From: an uncultured Sphaerochaeta sp.
GTDB taxonomy: Bacteria; Spirochaetota; Spirochaetia; Sphaerochaetales; Sphaerochaetaceae
Assembly: GCF_963676285.1 (NCBI RefSeq)
Contig: NZ_OY781062.1
Coordinates: 62,001 to 126,000 of the forward strand
DNA length: 64,000 nt
Direction of reading: 5' to 3'
Shown: positions 8,232 through 17,123 of the stretch, piece by piece
Layout of the letters: every line of letters starts with the position of its first letter
How positions within the stretch are numbered: position 1 is the first letter of the stretch
Notes under the pieces: generated by a model
What the model was told of the DNA's origin: nothing
What the model saw: the letters and a program-made list of their open reading frames with translations, nothing else
The model's database searches: none
Made by a program: the position numbers and the translations under genes

Positions 8232-8285
8232 TTGTTCGATAATCGAACAAAAAAGTTTGACAATTGACAGAAGCCGGCGTATGCT
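8232..8285 (+). promoter_or_regulatory. ROK operator and promoter of the sugar ABC operon
   Basis: TTGTTCGATAATCGAACAA (8232-8250) is a perfect 9-1-9 palindrome. It is followed by a -35 box TTGACA (8257-8262), a 17-base spacer and a -10 box TATGCT (8280-8285); the permease gene begins at 8341 after AAGGAG. An operator abutting the -35 box between a ROK gene and its divergent target is the expected repression geometry. Assignment to this ROK protein is an inference. Confidence 0.75.
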
Positions 8286-8340
8286 ACTGATGACATGACC
8301 AGGGAAGTGTTTTACTCATACCCAGATAAGGAGCGCGAAA

Positions 8341-9231
8341 ATGCATTTGCATCGCAAGCATAAAGAGTGGTTGGTTGCCTACCTATTCATAGCCCCAACG
8401 GTGTTCGGTTTGTACCTTTTCTTTCTTTACCCAATGGTAAGTTCAGTGTTTATCTCATTTACCAAATGGAATCATCTAACAGCACCAGAATTCATTGGGT
8501 TAGTTAATTACTCACGTCTATTTCATGATCCTACCATCTGGTTGGAGTTCAAGAATACAATGTTTTTTGTATTGGTTTCTGTTCCTCTGACTGTAGCTAT
8601 CTCATTGTTCTTGGCTAATGCACTGAACAAGAAAAAATTGTTGGGAAAAGGCACGTTCAGAACGATATTTTTTCTTCCCTATGTAATCCTCCCAGTTATT
8701 ACTGCACAAATCTTTATGATAATTTTTAATTCACGGTATGGACTAGTAAATGGATTCCTGAAAATCCTTGGATTAGGTCAATCGGCATGGTTTTCCAGCT
8801 CACTGCTTACACGCATAATTATTGTAATCGTAACGCTTTGGGCCTGTATCGGCTATTACACCATAATTTTACTTGCAGGTTTGCAAAATATTTCACCGCA
8901 GTACTACGAAGCATGTGACATAGATGGAGGTTCATGGTGGGTGAAATTCATCCATGTTACCTTCCCTTTGGTGACTCCACAACTCTTTTTCTGTTTGGTT
9001 CTGGCGGTAATCAACAGTTTTAAAATGTTTGACTACATTTTTGTATTTGGGAAAAGTAATGTCATTGTCCGTGAAAATATCCGAACGATGGCTTTTGGTA
9101 TTTATGAGAGAGGGTTTACTTATCTGGAAATGGGTTATGCATCAGCCGAGGCAATAATCTTCTCGATCATCGTTTTAGGTGTCACCATCTTGCAAAATGT
9201 GGGCCAGAAACGTTGGGTCCACTACAGTTGA
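8341..9231 (+). CDS. Sugar ABC transporter permease (UgpA/MalF type)
   Basis: 296 residues with about six hydrophobic segments. The first is WLVAYLFIAPTVFGLYLFF. The EAA loop that contacts the ATPase reads YYEACDIDGGSWWVKFIHVTFP (about residues 190-212). A ribosome site AAGGAG precedes the ATG. It heads the operon controlled by the ROK repressor and pairs with the next gene as a heterodimeric membrane channel. No ATPase gene is in the operon, so a shared MsmK/UgpC-type ATPase encoded elsewhere must drive it, as is common for CUT1 systems. Confidence 0.92.
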   Translation: MHLHRKHKEWLVAYLFIAPTVFGLYLFFLYPMVSSVFISFTKWNHLTAPEFIGLVNYSRLFHDPTIWLEFKNTMFFVLVSVPLTVAISLFLANALNKKKLLGKGTFRTIFFLPYVILPVITAQIFMIIFNSRYGLVNGFLKILGLGQSAWFSSSLLTRIIIVIVTLWACIGYYTIILLAGLQNISPQYYEACDIDGGSWWVKFIHVTFPLVTPQLFFCLVLAVINSFKMFDYIFVFGKSNVIVRENIRTMAFGIYERGFTYLEMGYASAEAIIFSIIVLGVTILQNVGQKRWVHYS

Positions 9232-9244
9232 GCGAGGTGAGGAT

Positions 9245-10078
9245 ATGCTAAAAACAAAACACAACTATGAAATTTCAGTAGGATTCTTCGTCCTCTTGTT
9301 CATTGCACTCATTACCCTTGTCCCGTTTTTCTGGATTGTGGTTTCCTCATTCAAGACATACAAGGAAACTGTGCAGATTCCTGTCGTGTTCTTTCCTGAT
9401 AATCTCTCCAATCTGGAAAACTACAAAGAATTATTTGGCAGGCTAAACTTTCTTTCCTATTATAAGAACAATATCATCAACACCATCGGTATTACTTTTC
9501 CGCAGTTATTCATTTCATCCATGGCAGCCTATGCCTTTGCCCGTTTGGATTTCCCAGGAAAGAACGTCATCTTTGTCAGCCTTCTGTTGGCCCTCATGAT
9601 TCCCATCCAGATGATACTGATGCCCCGCTATAAGCTGATTCTAGACCTTGGCATGTTTGATTCATATTTAGGAATCATCATCCCATCCATCCCCAGTGTG
9701 ACTACAACTTTCTATATGCGCCAACAAATCATGAGTTTACCCAGATCCTTGGATGAATCGGCTTACTTGGATGGAGCAAGTCATTTTAGAATTTTCTGGT
9801 CGATTCTTTTGCCTTTGTGTCATAGTGCTCTTTTAGCCACAGGCATCATGTGTCTGGTATTCAGCTGGAATGACTTTCTCTGGCCATTAGTTGTCATTAA
9901 TTCTACGGAGAAATACACCCTATCTATTGCAGTTGCTAACCTGCAAGGTCAACACCTTACCAAAGATAATTTACTGTTGACGGCTGCTGTGGTGGTTTCA
10001 ATCCCGATGGTGATTGTGTTCATTATCAGTCAGCGGTACTTCATTGAAGGTATTGCCCTATCTGGTATCAAGGAATAA
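9245..10078 (+). CDS. Sugar ABC transporter permease (UgpE/MalG type)
   Basis: 277 residues from ATG 9245, which has GAGGTGAGGAT upstream; a longer in-frame version starting at 9179 lies inside the previous gene and lacks a ribosome site. About six membrane segments and the EAA motif DESAYLDGASHFRIFWSILLP (about residues 175-195). It is the second half of the permease pair and starts 13 bases after the first. The substrate is presumably an oligosaccharide or glycoside taken by the binding protein that follows. Confidence 0.92.
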   Translation: MLKTKHNYEISVGFFVLLFIALITLVPFFWIVVSSFKTYKETVQIPVVFFPDNLSNLENYKELFGRLNFLSYYKNNIINTIGITFPQLFISSMAAYAFARLDFPGKNVIFVSLLLALMIPIQMILMPRYKLILDLGMFDSYLGIIIPSIPSVTTTFYMRQQIMSLPRSLDESAYLDGASHFRIFWSILLPLCHSALLATGIMCLVFSWNDFLWPLVVINSTEKYTLSIAVANLQGQHLTKDNLLLTAAVVVSIPMVIVFIISQRYFIEGIALSGIKE

Positions 10079-10125
10079 GTAACATGTCCGGTGTATTCCG
10101 GATGAAGTATAGTAAGGAGGATTGT

Positions 10126-11382
10126 ATGAAAAAGGAATGGAAACGAGTTGTCATGGTATGCTTGCTCATTTCATTGATGAGCACTGCGGTATTTGCTTCT
10201 GGAGATGCAGAAAAGAAGCAGGTTGAAGAAAAGACTATCAATTTTTGGTACTGGGATCAGAATGGAGAGGAAGTCTATAAGCAGATGATTGCTGAATTCG
10301 AGGCCGATAACCCCGGTGTGTCAGTTAAAATGAGCATTATCCCCTGGTCTGACTATTGGACAAAATTGCAGATGGCTCTTCCTACGGGTACTGGCCCAGA
10401 TATTTTCTGGTTGAATCACCCGAATGCAGTCTCCTATCTGCCTACTGGATTGGTTATGAATCTGGAGAGTGAGAATGATTCCTTGCACTTCGAGAACTTC
10501 AATTCCATCTACTATGAACCATTCATGTATGAGGGAGAGCGCTATGGAGTTCCCATCTTCTTTGATTCGGTAATTATGTACTACAACAAGGCAATGTTCG
10601 ATGCAGCTGGATTAGCATATCCATATGATACTTGGACTTGGGATGATTATTTTAACGCAGCTGCAAAATTGACCATTAAGGATGGGGATACCACCATTCA
10701 GTATGGTACTATTGCTGATCCTGATATGCAGAGTGGTGCATCCAACTTCATCCTGCAGAACGGTGGAAAGCTTTTTAGCGACGATGGATCTAAACTCGTA
10801 ATCGATTCGAAAGAAGGTAGGGAAGCCTCTCAGTTCTTAATTGACATGATCTATAAGTATGGCTACTCCCCGAAGGTCTCTGAGATGCGTGAGATTACCA
10901 AGGCAACCATGTTCCAGTCCGGTATGGTTGCTATGATCACCAATCATACAGGTATTCTTAAGCAGTTTGCCGAGGTTCTTGGCAAAGACATGGGTATTGC
11001 ACCAATGCCAATGCAGAAACAACGTGCGTCTATCTACCACAACCTTGGCTATGTAGCATCTGCAAAAACCAAGCACCCAGAGGAAGTCAAGAAGTTCCTG
11101 TCATACCTTGCCTCTGAACGACATGCTGAGATTCTATCGAAGGTCTGGGCTCCCTGTTACACCGGTGGTGCAGAGCTTTTCTTTGAGGAGTACAACTGGC
11201 TTGATATAGGTGCAATTATTGATACCGTCAATTATGGATATCCACTCCCTATTTCCAGTAAGAATGCAGGGCCTGTATATACGTTGTTGAACAATGAGAT
11301 GGACAAGGTGTTTATGCAACCTTCCCTTGGCGATGGACTGTCAAAGGTTGAGGATGTCGTGAATGCAGAGATAAATAAATAA
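10126..11382 (+). CDS. Sugar-binding protein of the ABC transporter
   Basis: 418 residues from ATG 10126 (AAGGAGG at 10113-10119). The signal peptide MKKEWKRVVMVCLLISLMST ends at VFASGDAEKK, a form I associate with spirochaetal binding proteins, with no clear lipobox cysteine. The mature protein is an extracellular solute-binding protein family 1 fold: TINFWYWDQNG, then the interior loop GTGPDIFWLN. Aromatic residues are abundant, which suits a carbohydrate ligand. A strong hairpin follows its stop codon. Confidence 0.9.
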   Translation: MKKEWKRVVMVCLLISLMSTAVFASGDAEKKQVEEKTINFWYWDQNGEEVYKQMIAEFEADNPGVSVKMSIIPWSDYWTKLQMALPTGTGPDIFWLNHPNAVSYLPTGLVMNLESENDSLHFENFNSIYYEPFMYEGERYGVPIFFDSVIMYYNKAMFDAAGLAYPYDTWTWDDYFNAAAKLTIKDGDTTIQYGTIADPDMQSGASNFILQNGGKLFSDDGSKLVIDSKEGREASQFLIDMIYKYGYSPKVSEMREITKATMFQSGMVAMITNHTGILKQFAEVLGKDMGIAPMPMQKQRASIYHNLGYVASAKTKHPEEVKKFLSYLASERHAEILSKVWAPCYTGGAELFFEEYNWLDIGAIIDTVNYGYPLPISSKNAGPVYTLLNNEMDKVFMQPSLGDGLSKVEDVVNAEINK

Positions 11383-11400
11383 GAAATATTGTTGATATAG

Positions 11401-11424
11401 GTTGCACCTGTACGCAGGTGCAGC
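11401..11424 (+). other. Stem-loop after the binding-protein gene
   Basis: GTTGCACCTG and CAGGTGCAGC (one T-G pair) enclose the loop TACG. No T-run follows, so it is unlikely to be a full terminator. It more likely protects the upstream mRNA 3' end, raising binding-protein output over the downstream dehydrogenases. Confidence 0.6.
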
Positions 11425-11446
11425 CTTCAATGTTAGGAGGAAAGAA

Positions 11447-12679
11447 ATGGAGCCAATTCGAGTAGCACTGCTTGGAGCAGGAAGCCGGGGAAAACATATC
11501 TACGCAGACTGGGCGAGAAATCATCCTGATGAGATGAAGCTTGTCGCTGTGGCCGAACCCAATGATGATAAGCGAAACGCTGTTATTGCGGAGCATGGGA
11601 TTGATCAAGTGTATGCTGTGAAGGATTGGCAAGATCTTTTTAAGAAACCTTTGGAAATCGATGCAGTTATCATAGCAACGCAAGATCAGATGCACAAACA
11701 AGCAATCTTGGCTGCGATTGATCATGATTACCACATTCTATGTGAAAAACCGATAGTTACCAATGAAGCGGATGCAAAAGAAATTGCGAAGAAATCAGCA
11801 GGCTTCTCCAAGGTTTTTGTCATTAGCCATGTGCTTCGCTACTCTCCTTTCTTCACCAAAGTGAAGAAATTGGTTTCCAAGGGAGAAATCGGGCAACTTA
11901 TCGGTATTGAGCTGGATGAGAATGTTGGGCACATTCATATGTCTCATAGCTTCGTGAGAGGCCATTGGAACAAATCCGAAACTTCTGCCCCGATGATTCT
12001 TTCCAAGAGTTGTCATGACATGGATATCCTGCTCTACTTGGCGGGAGATGATTGCCTCTCGCTCTCCAGTTATGGAGATTTGAATTATTTTACGAAGGGA
12101 AACAAACCTGAAGGTGCTCCAGCACGCTGTACCGATGGCTGTTCTCACTATGAGAAATGTCCTTATGCAGCACAGAAGATTTATCTCGGTACAAATACCA
12201 ATTGGCCTGTAAATGTGATCACCACCGATCTCTCCATTGAAGGGCGGTTGAAGGCACTGAAGGAAGGCCCTTGGGGACGTTGTGTCTATCAGTGTGACAA
12301 TGATGTAGTTGATCATCAGACAGTGAATGCACGATTCAGGAATGGGGTGGTGGCTACCTTTACGATGAGTGCTTTTACCATGGAGACGCATCGTGAACTT
12401 CGTCTCATGGGTACAAAGGCAGAGCTCAAGGGTGATATGGAGAAGGGAATTATCACCATTACCGATTTCAGCTGTCGCGACACCAAGACAATACAGATTG
12501 AAACAAAGCGGGAAGGGCACTCAGGAAGTGACGAGCTTTTCGTTGCAGATTTTGTCCGACTTGTGAGAGGGAATATTCTCAGTGGAGAAACAAGTGTGAA
12601 TGCTTCGCTGCAGAGCCATTTCATGGCTTTTGCAGCTGAAGCATCCCGACTTTCTGATGGGATAAGAATGGATATTTAA
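11447..12679 (+). CDS. Gfo/Idh/MocA-family dehydrogenase with cysteine cluster
   Basis: 410 residues from ATG 11447 (TAGGAGG just upstream). The N-terminal Rossmann fold has VALLGAGSRG, then CEKPIV (family EKP motif) and SKSCHDMDILLYLAG, which supplies the catalytic Asp/His region. A distinctive insert carries Cys228, Cys232, Cys238 and then CVYQC (about residues 279-283); this could bind a metal or be structural. This long subgroup is often seen beside sugar ABC transporters. It probably oxidises or reduces a sugar or glycoside carbon with NAD(P). The exact substrate is unknown. Confidence 0.88.
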   Translation: MEPIRVALLGAGSRGKHIYADWARNHPDEMKLVAVAEPNDDKRNAVIAEHGIDQVYAVKDWQDLFKKPLEIDAVIIATQDQMHKQAILAAIDHDYHILCEKPIVTNEADAKEIAKKSAGFSKVFVISHVLRYSPFFTKVKKLVSKGEIGQLIGIELDENVGHIHMSHSFVRGHWNKSETSAPMILSKSCHDMDILLYLAGDDCLSLSSYGDLNYFTKGNKPEGAPARCTDGCSHYEKCPYAAQKIYLGTNTNWPVNVITTDLSIEGRLKALKEGPWGRCVYQCDNDVVDHQTVNARFRNGVVATFTMSAFTMETHRELRLMGTKAELKGDMEKGIITITDFSCRDTKTIQIETKREGHSGSDELFVADFVRLVRGNILSGETSVNASLQSHFMAFAAEASRLSDGIRMDI

Positions 12680-12714
12680 TCTGTCACGGTTGGCAGGATA
12701 AAGGAGCAAATACT

Positions 12715-13719
12715 ATGTTACGGATTGGATTGCTTGGTTGCGGAACCATGGGGAAAACACACGCTCATGCCTATGCAGGGATATTCAATGCGCAGGTTGT
12801 TGCAGTATGTGATATTCGGAAAGATAAACGAGATAATCTTGCTTACCTATTGGACTGTTCTGCCTATGATTGCTTTGAGTCCATGCTAGCTGACCAGGAG
12901 CTTGATATTCTTGATATCTGCCTACCTACCTATCTCCACAAGGAGTATGCAGTACGGGCAATGGAGAGAAAATTGCACGTATTTTGTGAAAAGCCGATTG
13001 CCTTGTCGTTGGAAGATGCTCAGGTAATGATTGATACTGCAAAAAAGGAACAGGTTAAGCTTACGGTAGGTCATGTGCTTCGGTTCTTTCCAGAGTATGA
13101 GACTATTAAGCAGAATATTGACCAAGGAAAGGTTGGTACACTGCGTCTGATAAGAACTATTCGAAATCAGGCATTTCCACCATGGAGTTGGGAACATTGG
13201 TATCAGGATATTGCAAAGAGTGGTGGTCCTGAAGTGGATCTGGCAATCCATGACTATGACTGGATCTTGAGTCAGTTAGGTCCTGTTAGAAGGGTATATG
13301 CAAAGAACTATGGAGAAACCAAAGAATCGCAGATGCATAGCTTAGCCATTCTTCGATTAGAGAATGGAGCAATGGCTCATGTGGAAGCCTCTTGGGCAAT
13401 GCCGAAGGGGATTGAGTTCAGAACAGCTTTTGAGTTGATTGGTACTGATGGGCAGCTCTGCTACGACTCCAGCAAGGACAGTCCTTTAAAAACCCAAATC
13501 AGCAGTGATGAGGATGTCTCCATCTTCTATGACAATCCAATACCGCCAAACTTGAATCCGTACGCGAAGGAGTTACGTATCTTCATCGATACGGTCATCC
13601 AAGACAAACCGGTATTGGTTAGACCAGAGGAAGCAAGAGCAGCACTTGCTGTTGCACTTGCCGTGCGAGAGTCAGCACGCACAGGAAAGGTTGTGGTATT
13701 GAAGGAGGGAAAAGTATGA
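12715..13719 (+). CDS. Gfo/Idh/MocA-family dehydrogenase
   Basis: 334 residues. The N-terminal nucleotide-binding segment is IGLLGCGTMGKTHAHAYAGI; the EKP motif reads CEKPIALSLEDA; and the catalytic region VDLAIHDYDWI matches the HDxD pattern of inositol 2-dehydrogenase-like members. AAAGGAG lies upstream. It is the second of three paralogous but clearly different oxidoreductases in this operon, so the pathway likely uses successive redox steps on one sugar. An inositol dehydrogenase role is possible, but no other inositol genes are nearby. Confidence 0.88.
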   Translation: MLRIGLLGCGTMGKTHAHAYAGIFNAQVVAVCDIRKDKRDNLAYLLDCSAYDCFESMLADQELDILDICLPTYLHKEYAVRAMERKLHVFCEKPIALSLEDAQVMIDTAKKEQVKLTVGHVLRFFPEYETIKQNIDQGKVGTLRLIRTIRNQAFPPWSWEHWYQDIAKSGGPEVDLAIHDYDWILSQLGPVRRVYAKNYGETKESQMHSLAILRLENGAMAHVEASWAMPKGIEFRTAFELIGTDGQLCYDSSKDSPLKTQISSDEDVSIFYDNPIPPNLNPYAKELRIFIDTVIQDKPVLVRPEEARAALAVALAVRESARTGKVVVLKEGKV

Positions 13720-14702
13720 AGAGAATACGAATTGGTGTAATCAGTTTTGAGCATATGCATGCTATGAGCTACACACAGCAACTTCTGCAAGATCCTGATG
13801 TTCTCATAGTTGGAATCGCCGATGATGATATCTATCGTGGGACGCAGATGGCCAGTCTTTTCATGACTTCCTACTATCCTTCCTATGAAACCTTACTAGA
13901 TGAGGATCTCGATGGCGTAATTGTCTGTACCAACAATCGCGATCATGCTGAGGTGAGCATTGCTGCAGCAAAACGTGGAATCCACATCTTGGTAGAGAAA
14001 CCTTTTGCCACCACTATTAATGATGCAAAACAAATGATTGCTGTTGCCAAGGAACATGGGGTGAAGATAATGAATGCATTCCCCATGCGCTACAATCCAA
14101 ATGTGGTTGCAGCGAAAAAAATCATTGATGAAGGTAGGATCGGTGATATTCTCAGTATCACTGGTATCAACCACGGGAAAATCCCTGGTGGCTGGTTCCT
14201 CAACAAGGAGTTGGCAGGAGGGGGTGCTGTGATGGACCATACAGTACACCTTGGCGATCTCATTCGTTGGTTTACTTCCAGTGAAGTGAAAGATGTGTAT
14301 TGTGAACAAGGAGCTCTTTTACACAACAAAGGTATTGATGATACCGGTTTGGTAATGATCACCATGGAAAATGGAGTGTTTGCCTCTATAGACTGCTCCT
14401 GGGCACACCATACCAACTATCCAATCTGGGCACAGGTTGATATGCAGATTGTGGGCACAAAGGGTGTAATCGACCTGAAAGCATTCAATCAGGTGATCCA
14501 TCTCGATGACCAGAAACATCAACGATTTGAGGATATCGGTTTCAGCGAAACTGGAGATGAGGGACTAATCAGGGAATTCATTGGTGTCTGCTCTGAGGAT
14601 AGAGAGCCTCTTGTAAGTGGAGTTGACGGGCTCCGAGCCTTGGAGATTGCCTTGGCAGCATACGAGTCCAGTGAATGTATGGACACTGTTTCTGTTCGTT
14701 AA
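13716..14702 (+). CDS. Gfo/Idh/MocA-family dehydrogenase
   Basis: 328 residues, start overlapping the previous stop by four bases (ATGA). The Rossmann start is atypical: IGVISFEHMHAMSYTQQL lacks the usual GxGxxG glycines, although DxGVIVCTNNRDHAEVS and VEKPFA are conserved, and GGGAVMDHTVHLGDLI supplies the catalytic His region. The changed glycine loop may alter cofactor binding or make it act with bound cofactor. It is the last gene of the operon; a terminator follows at 14722-14760. Confidence 0.85.
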   Translation: MKRIRIGVISFEHMHAMSYTQQLLQDPDVLIVGIADDDIYRGTQMASLFMTSYYPSYETLLDEDLDGVIVCTNNRDHAEVSIAAAKRGIHILVEKPFATTINDAKQMIAVAKEHGVKIMNAFPMRYNPNVVAAKKIIDEGRIGDILSITGINHGKIPGGWFLNKELAGGGAVMDHTVHLGDLIRWFTSSEVKDVYCEQGALLHNKGIDDTGLVMITMENGVFASIDCSWAHHTNYPIWAQVDMQIVGTKGVIDLKAFNQVIHLDDQKHQRFEDIGFSETGDEGLIREFIGVCSEDREPLVSGVDGLRALEIALAAYESSECMDTVSVR

Positions 14703-14721
14703 ATTAACTGAAGCGAGCATT

Positions 14722-14760
14722 TTACGGTCACTTCATTTTGCGGTGGCCGTAATTTTTTTT
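14722..14760 (+). terminator. Rho-independent terminator of the sugar ABC operon
   Basis: TTACGGTCAC (14722-14731) pairs with GTGGCCGTAA (14743-14752) with a single T-G pair, followed directly by eight T residues (14753-14760). Confidence 0.9.
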
Positions 14761-14831
14761 ATGGACAAGGACTGTTCCCGTTTGAAAACATTAATCGTCC
14801 TCCATATCTTGGTTGATTTGCTTGGCTAAGG

Positions 14832-14845
14832 GTATGGTTCCATAC
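14832..14845. promoter_or_regulatory. GTATGG-TT-CCATAC palindrome
   Basis: A perfect 14-base palindrome in an otherwise featureless intergenic stretch. It shares its arms with the inverted repeat at 5890-5921. No gene starts nearby, so any role is uncertain. Confidence 0.3.
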
Positions 14846-15123
14846 AAAATGAGCATCTTACATTCAAAATCATTAATATGAATCATTTTAGCAGTGAATA
14901 AGTTGTAAATGCTTCAAGCACTTTCTGTCATCTATACCGTTATAGTTTCATCACTGATCTTTCACTGGCCATTCTGATTAAGGAATCTATGCCCCGTAAT
15001 TACATCAAACCCATGATGATACAATTCTCAAGACACTTCCTGTTTTACTGAAAAAGAAGAAATTCAGATTTGGAAAACGAATGTTTAGAAACGGAAATTT
15101 GGAAAGTTGAATAATATTGAATT

Positions 15124-15151
15124 GACCTTGCCTCATTTCAGAAGCAAGGTC
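15124..15151 (-). terminator. Hairpin at the end of the TAXI-TRAP operon
   Basis: GACCTTGC and GCAAGGTC form a perfect eight-base stem 17 bases after the permease stop on the minus strand. Only AT-rich sequence follows, not a clean T-run, so termination may be weak. Confidence 0.5.
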
Positions 15152-15167
15152 GTATGAGACTCCTGTC

Positions 15168-17123
15168 TTAGGCAATCTGTTTTTTGTGCTTCCAATAGAA
15201 CTGGAAGAGTACAACCAGAACCGCCAAAGAGAAGCCGATTACATCCTGTACCACGTTTGCAGAGATCAAGAGCAGGGCTCCCAGGAAGGCTGCAATACGT
15301 ACAGGCCAAACCATGTCCTTGAACAGATATCCCTCTGTTGCCATACCAATCAAGAGAACTCCCAAGATGGCGGTAATTGATACCCGTAGCGCAACCAGTG
15401 GTGTTACATCAATGAGCAGGAGTGCTGAATTGTAGATGAACATGTAGGGAACGATAAAGCCAGCCAAGGAAAGCTTTACCGATTGTATGCCTGTCTTCAT
15501 GGGATCTCCGCCACTCAAGCCTGCTGCTGCAAATGATGCAAGGGCAACCGGAGGGGTGATGTTGGCAAACATCGCAAAATAGAAAACAAACATATGGGCT
15601 GCCAATGGGGGAATGCCAAGCTTCACAAGGGCCGGAGCTGCCATGGTAGCGGTGATCAGGTATGCAGGTATGGACGGAAGACCCATGCCGAGGATCATAC
15701 AGGTGATCATGGTGAGGAAGAGCGTCAACATCAGGTTGGACTGCCCAAGCTGGATGATTGCATTGGCCATATTGAGACCAAACCCAGTAAGACTCACCAC
15801 ACCAATGATGATTCCCACCACAGCACAGGCAACGGCTACAGAGACTACAGCCCTGGTACCTTCAGAAAATGCATCGAGAATCTGGCGAAGTGTCATTCTG
15901 GTTGTCTTTCTTGCCATACTGACCGCGATGGTGGCAACTATTGCCCAGAAGGCGGAGAAGATGACTGTGGCTCCACTGAAGAGCAGCATGTAGAGCAGAA
16001 AGGCGATGGGAATCAAGAGATGCCCACGTTCCCGCATCACATCCTTCAGCTTCGGCAGTTGTTCTTTGGGCAGTCCCTCAAGGTTTAGCTTGGAAGCACG
16101 TAGTTGTACCTGTACCAAGATACCGAGGTAGTAGAGCAGGGCAGGTATTGCTGCACTCACAACGATGGAACTGTATTTGACTCCGAGCATCTCAGCCATG
16201 ATGAATGCTGCTGCTCCCATGATAGGAGGAAGAAGCTGTCCACCAACAGAGGCACTCGATTCTACAGCTCCGCTGAATTCATTGGAATACCCCGTCTTTT
16301 TCATTAAGGGGATGGTAAAGGCTCCCGTGGTAACCACGTTGGCGACAGCACTTCCGTTGATGGAACCAAGGAACCCACTTGCTATGACTGCCACCTTAGC
16401 CGGACCACCCTTGGAGCTTCCTGCAAAGGCAAGGGCCAGATCATTGAAGAACCGTCCCATACCACACTTATTCATGACCGTACCAAACATGATAAATAGG
16501 AAAATATATGATGCCGCTACATCCACAGAAGTACCATAGATACCTTCTGTGTTGATGAAAATATGGTTTACCAGGGCCTTCCAGTCATAGCCTCGATGCA
16601 TGAAAATTCCTGGAAGATTTCTTCCAAAGAGCCCGTACAGTAAAAAGATAAGACTGAGGATAACCAATGGCCATCCAGAAATCCGCCTGCTTGCTTCCAG
16701 TACCACGAGAATCAGGATGGTTCCCATGATCACGTCCATGGTATTGGGACTTCCCATCCGGTTGATGAAGTTGATGTAATCAATCCAGACATATGCTGCC
16801 ACTGCAAGTGAGGCAATTGCCAATACAATATCATACCATGGAATGGATTTCCTGCTTGCTTTCTTGTTGGCGGGGTAGAGGAAGAAGGTCATGAAGAGAA
16901 TCATGGCAACATGGAGTGAGCGGTGCAGATGTGTTGCCGGATACCCTATGAATGAGGTACCAAAGTGGTAGAGTGCTACAATGATGGAAATCCAATACAG
17001 CCCCTGGGCAAGGAGATAGTGGTCGAATTTGCGTGTTTTCGATTCTTTCTCGAACTTGCTGAGCAGCTGCTCCTGTTTGCTTTTCATGGCAGGATTCATT
17101 TCGTCAAGGGATATCTTGGCCAT
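15168..17123 (-). CDS. TRAP transporter fused permease (4TM-12TM, TAXI type)
   Basis: 651 residues with many hydrophobic segments: a DctQ-like N-terminal part fused to a DctM-like part, the arrangement that goes with TAXI binding proteins. Typical segments are GSINGSAVANVVTTGAFTIP, SSASVGGQLLPPIMGAAAF and GLPSIPAYLITATMAAPALV. ATG 17123 has GAAGGAG inside the end of the DUF1850 gene, giving a 28-base overlap; a second ATG at 17099 would overlap by ATGA but has no ribosome site. It imports an organic acid or other anion using an ion gradient. The substrate is unknown. Confidence 0.92.
   Translation of the reverse strand: MAKISLDEMNPAMKSKQEQLLSKFEKESKTRKFDHYLLAQGLYWISIIVALYHFGTSFIGYPATHLHRSLHVAMILFMTFFLYPANKKASRKSIPWYDIVLAIASLAVAAYVWIDYINFINRMGSPNTMDVIMGTILILVVLEASRRISGWPLVILSLIFLLYGLFGRNLPGIFMHRGYDWKALVNHIFINTEGIYGTSVDVAASYIFLFIMFGTVMNKCGMGRFFNDLALAFAGSSKGGPAKVAVIASGFLGSINGSAVANVVTTGAFTIPLMKKTGYSNEFSGAVESSASVGGQLLPPIMGAAAFIMAEMLGVKYSSIVVSAAIPALLYYLGILVQVQLRASKLNLEGLPKEQLPKLKDVMRERGHLLIPIAFLLYMLLFSGATVIFSAFWAIVATIAVSMARKTTRMTLRQILDAFSEGTRAVVSVAVACAVVGIIIGVVSLTGFGLNMANAIIQLGQSNLMLTLFLTMITCMILGMGLPSIPAYLITATMAAPALVKLGIPPLAAHMFVFYFAMFANITPPVALASFAAAGLSGGDPMKTGIQSVKLSLAGFIVPYMFIYNSALLLIDVTPLVALRVSITAILGVLLIGMATEGYLFKDMVWPVRIAAFLGALLLISANVVQDVIGFSLAVLVVLFQFYWKHKKQIA

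Larger units (their letters stand above)
14703..15167. other. Intergenic region between convergent operons
   Basis: 465 bases with no credible gene. It holds the sugar operon terminator, a GTATGG/CCATAC palindrome and, at the far end, a hairpin serving the opposite TRAP operon. I see nothing else in the AT-rich middle (14850-15120). Confidence 0.6.

Noticed and set aside
11795..12520. Open frame of 241 codons on the minus strand within the first Gfo/Idh/MocA gene
   Set aside because: Fully contained antisense frame without ribosome site or family features.
14617..14829. 70-codon frame at the end of the sugar operon
   Set aside because: It overlaps the end of a dehydrogenase gene and crosses the terminator.
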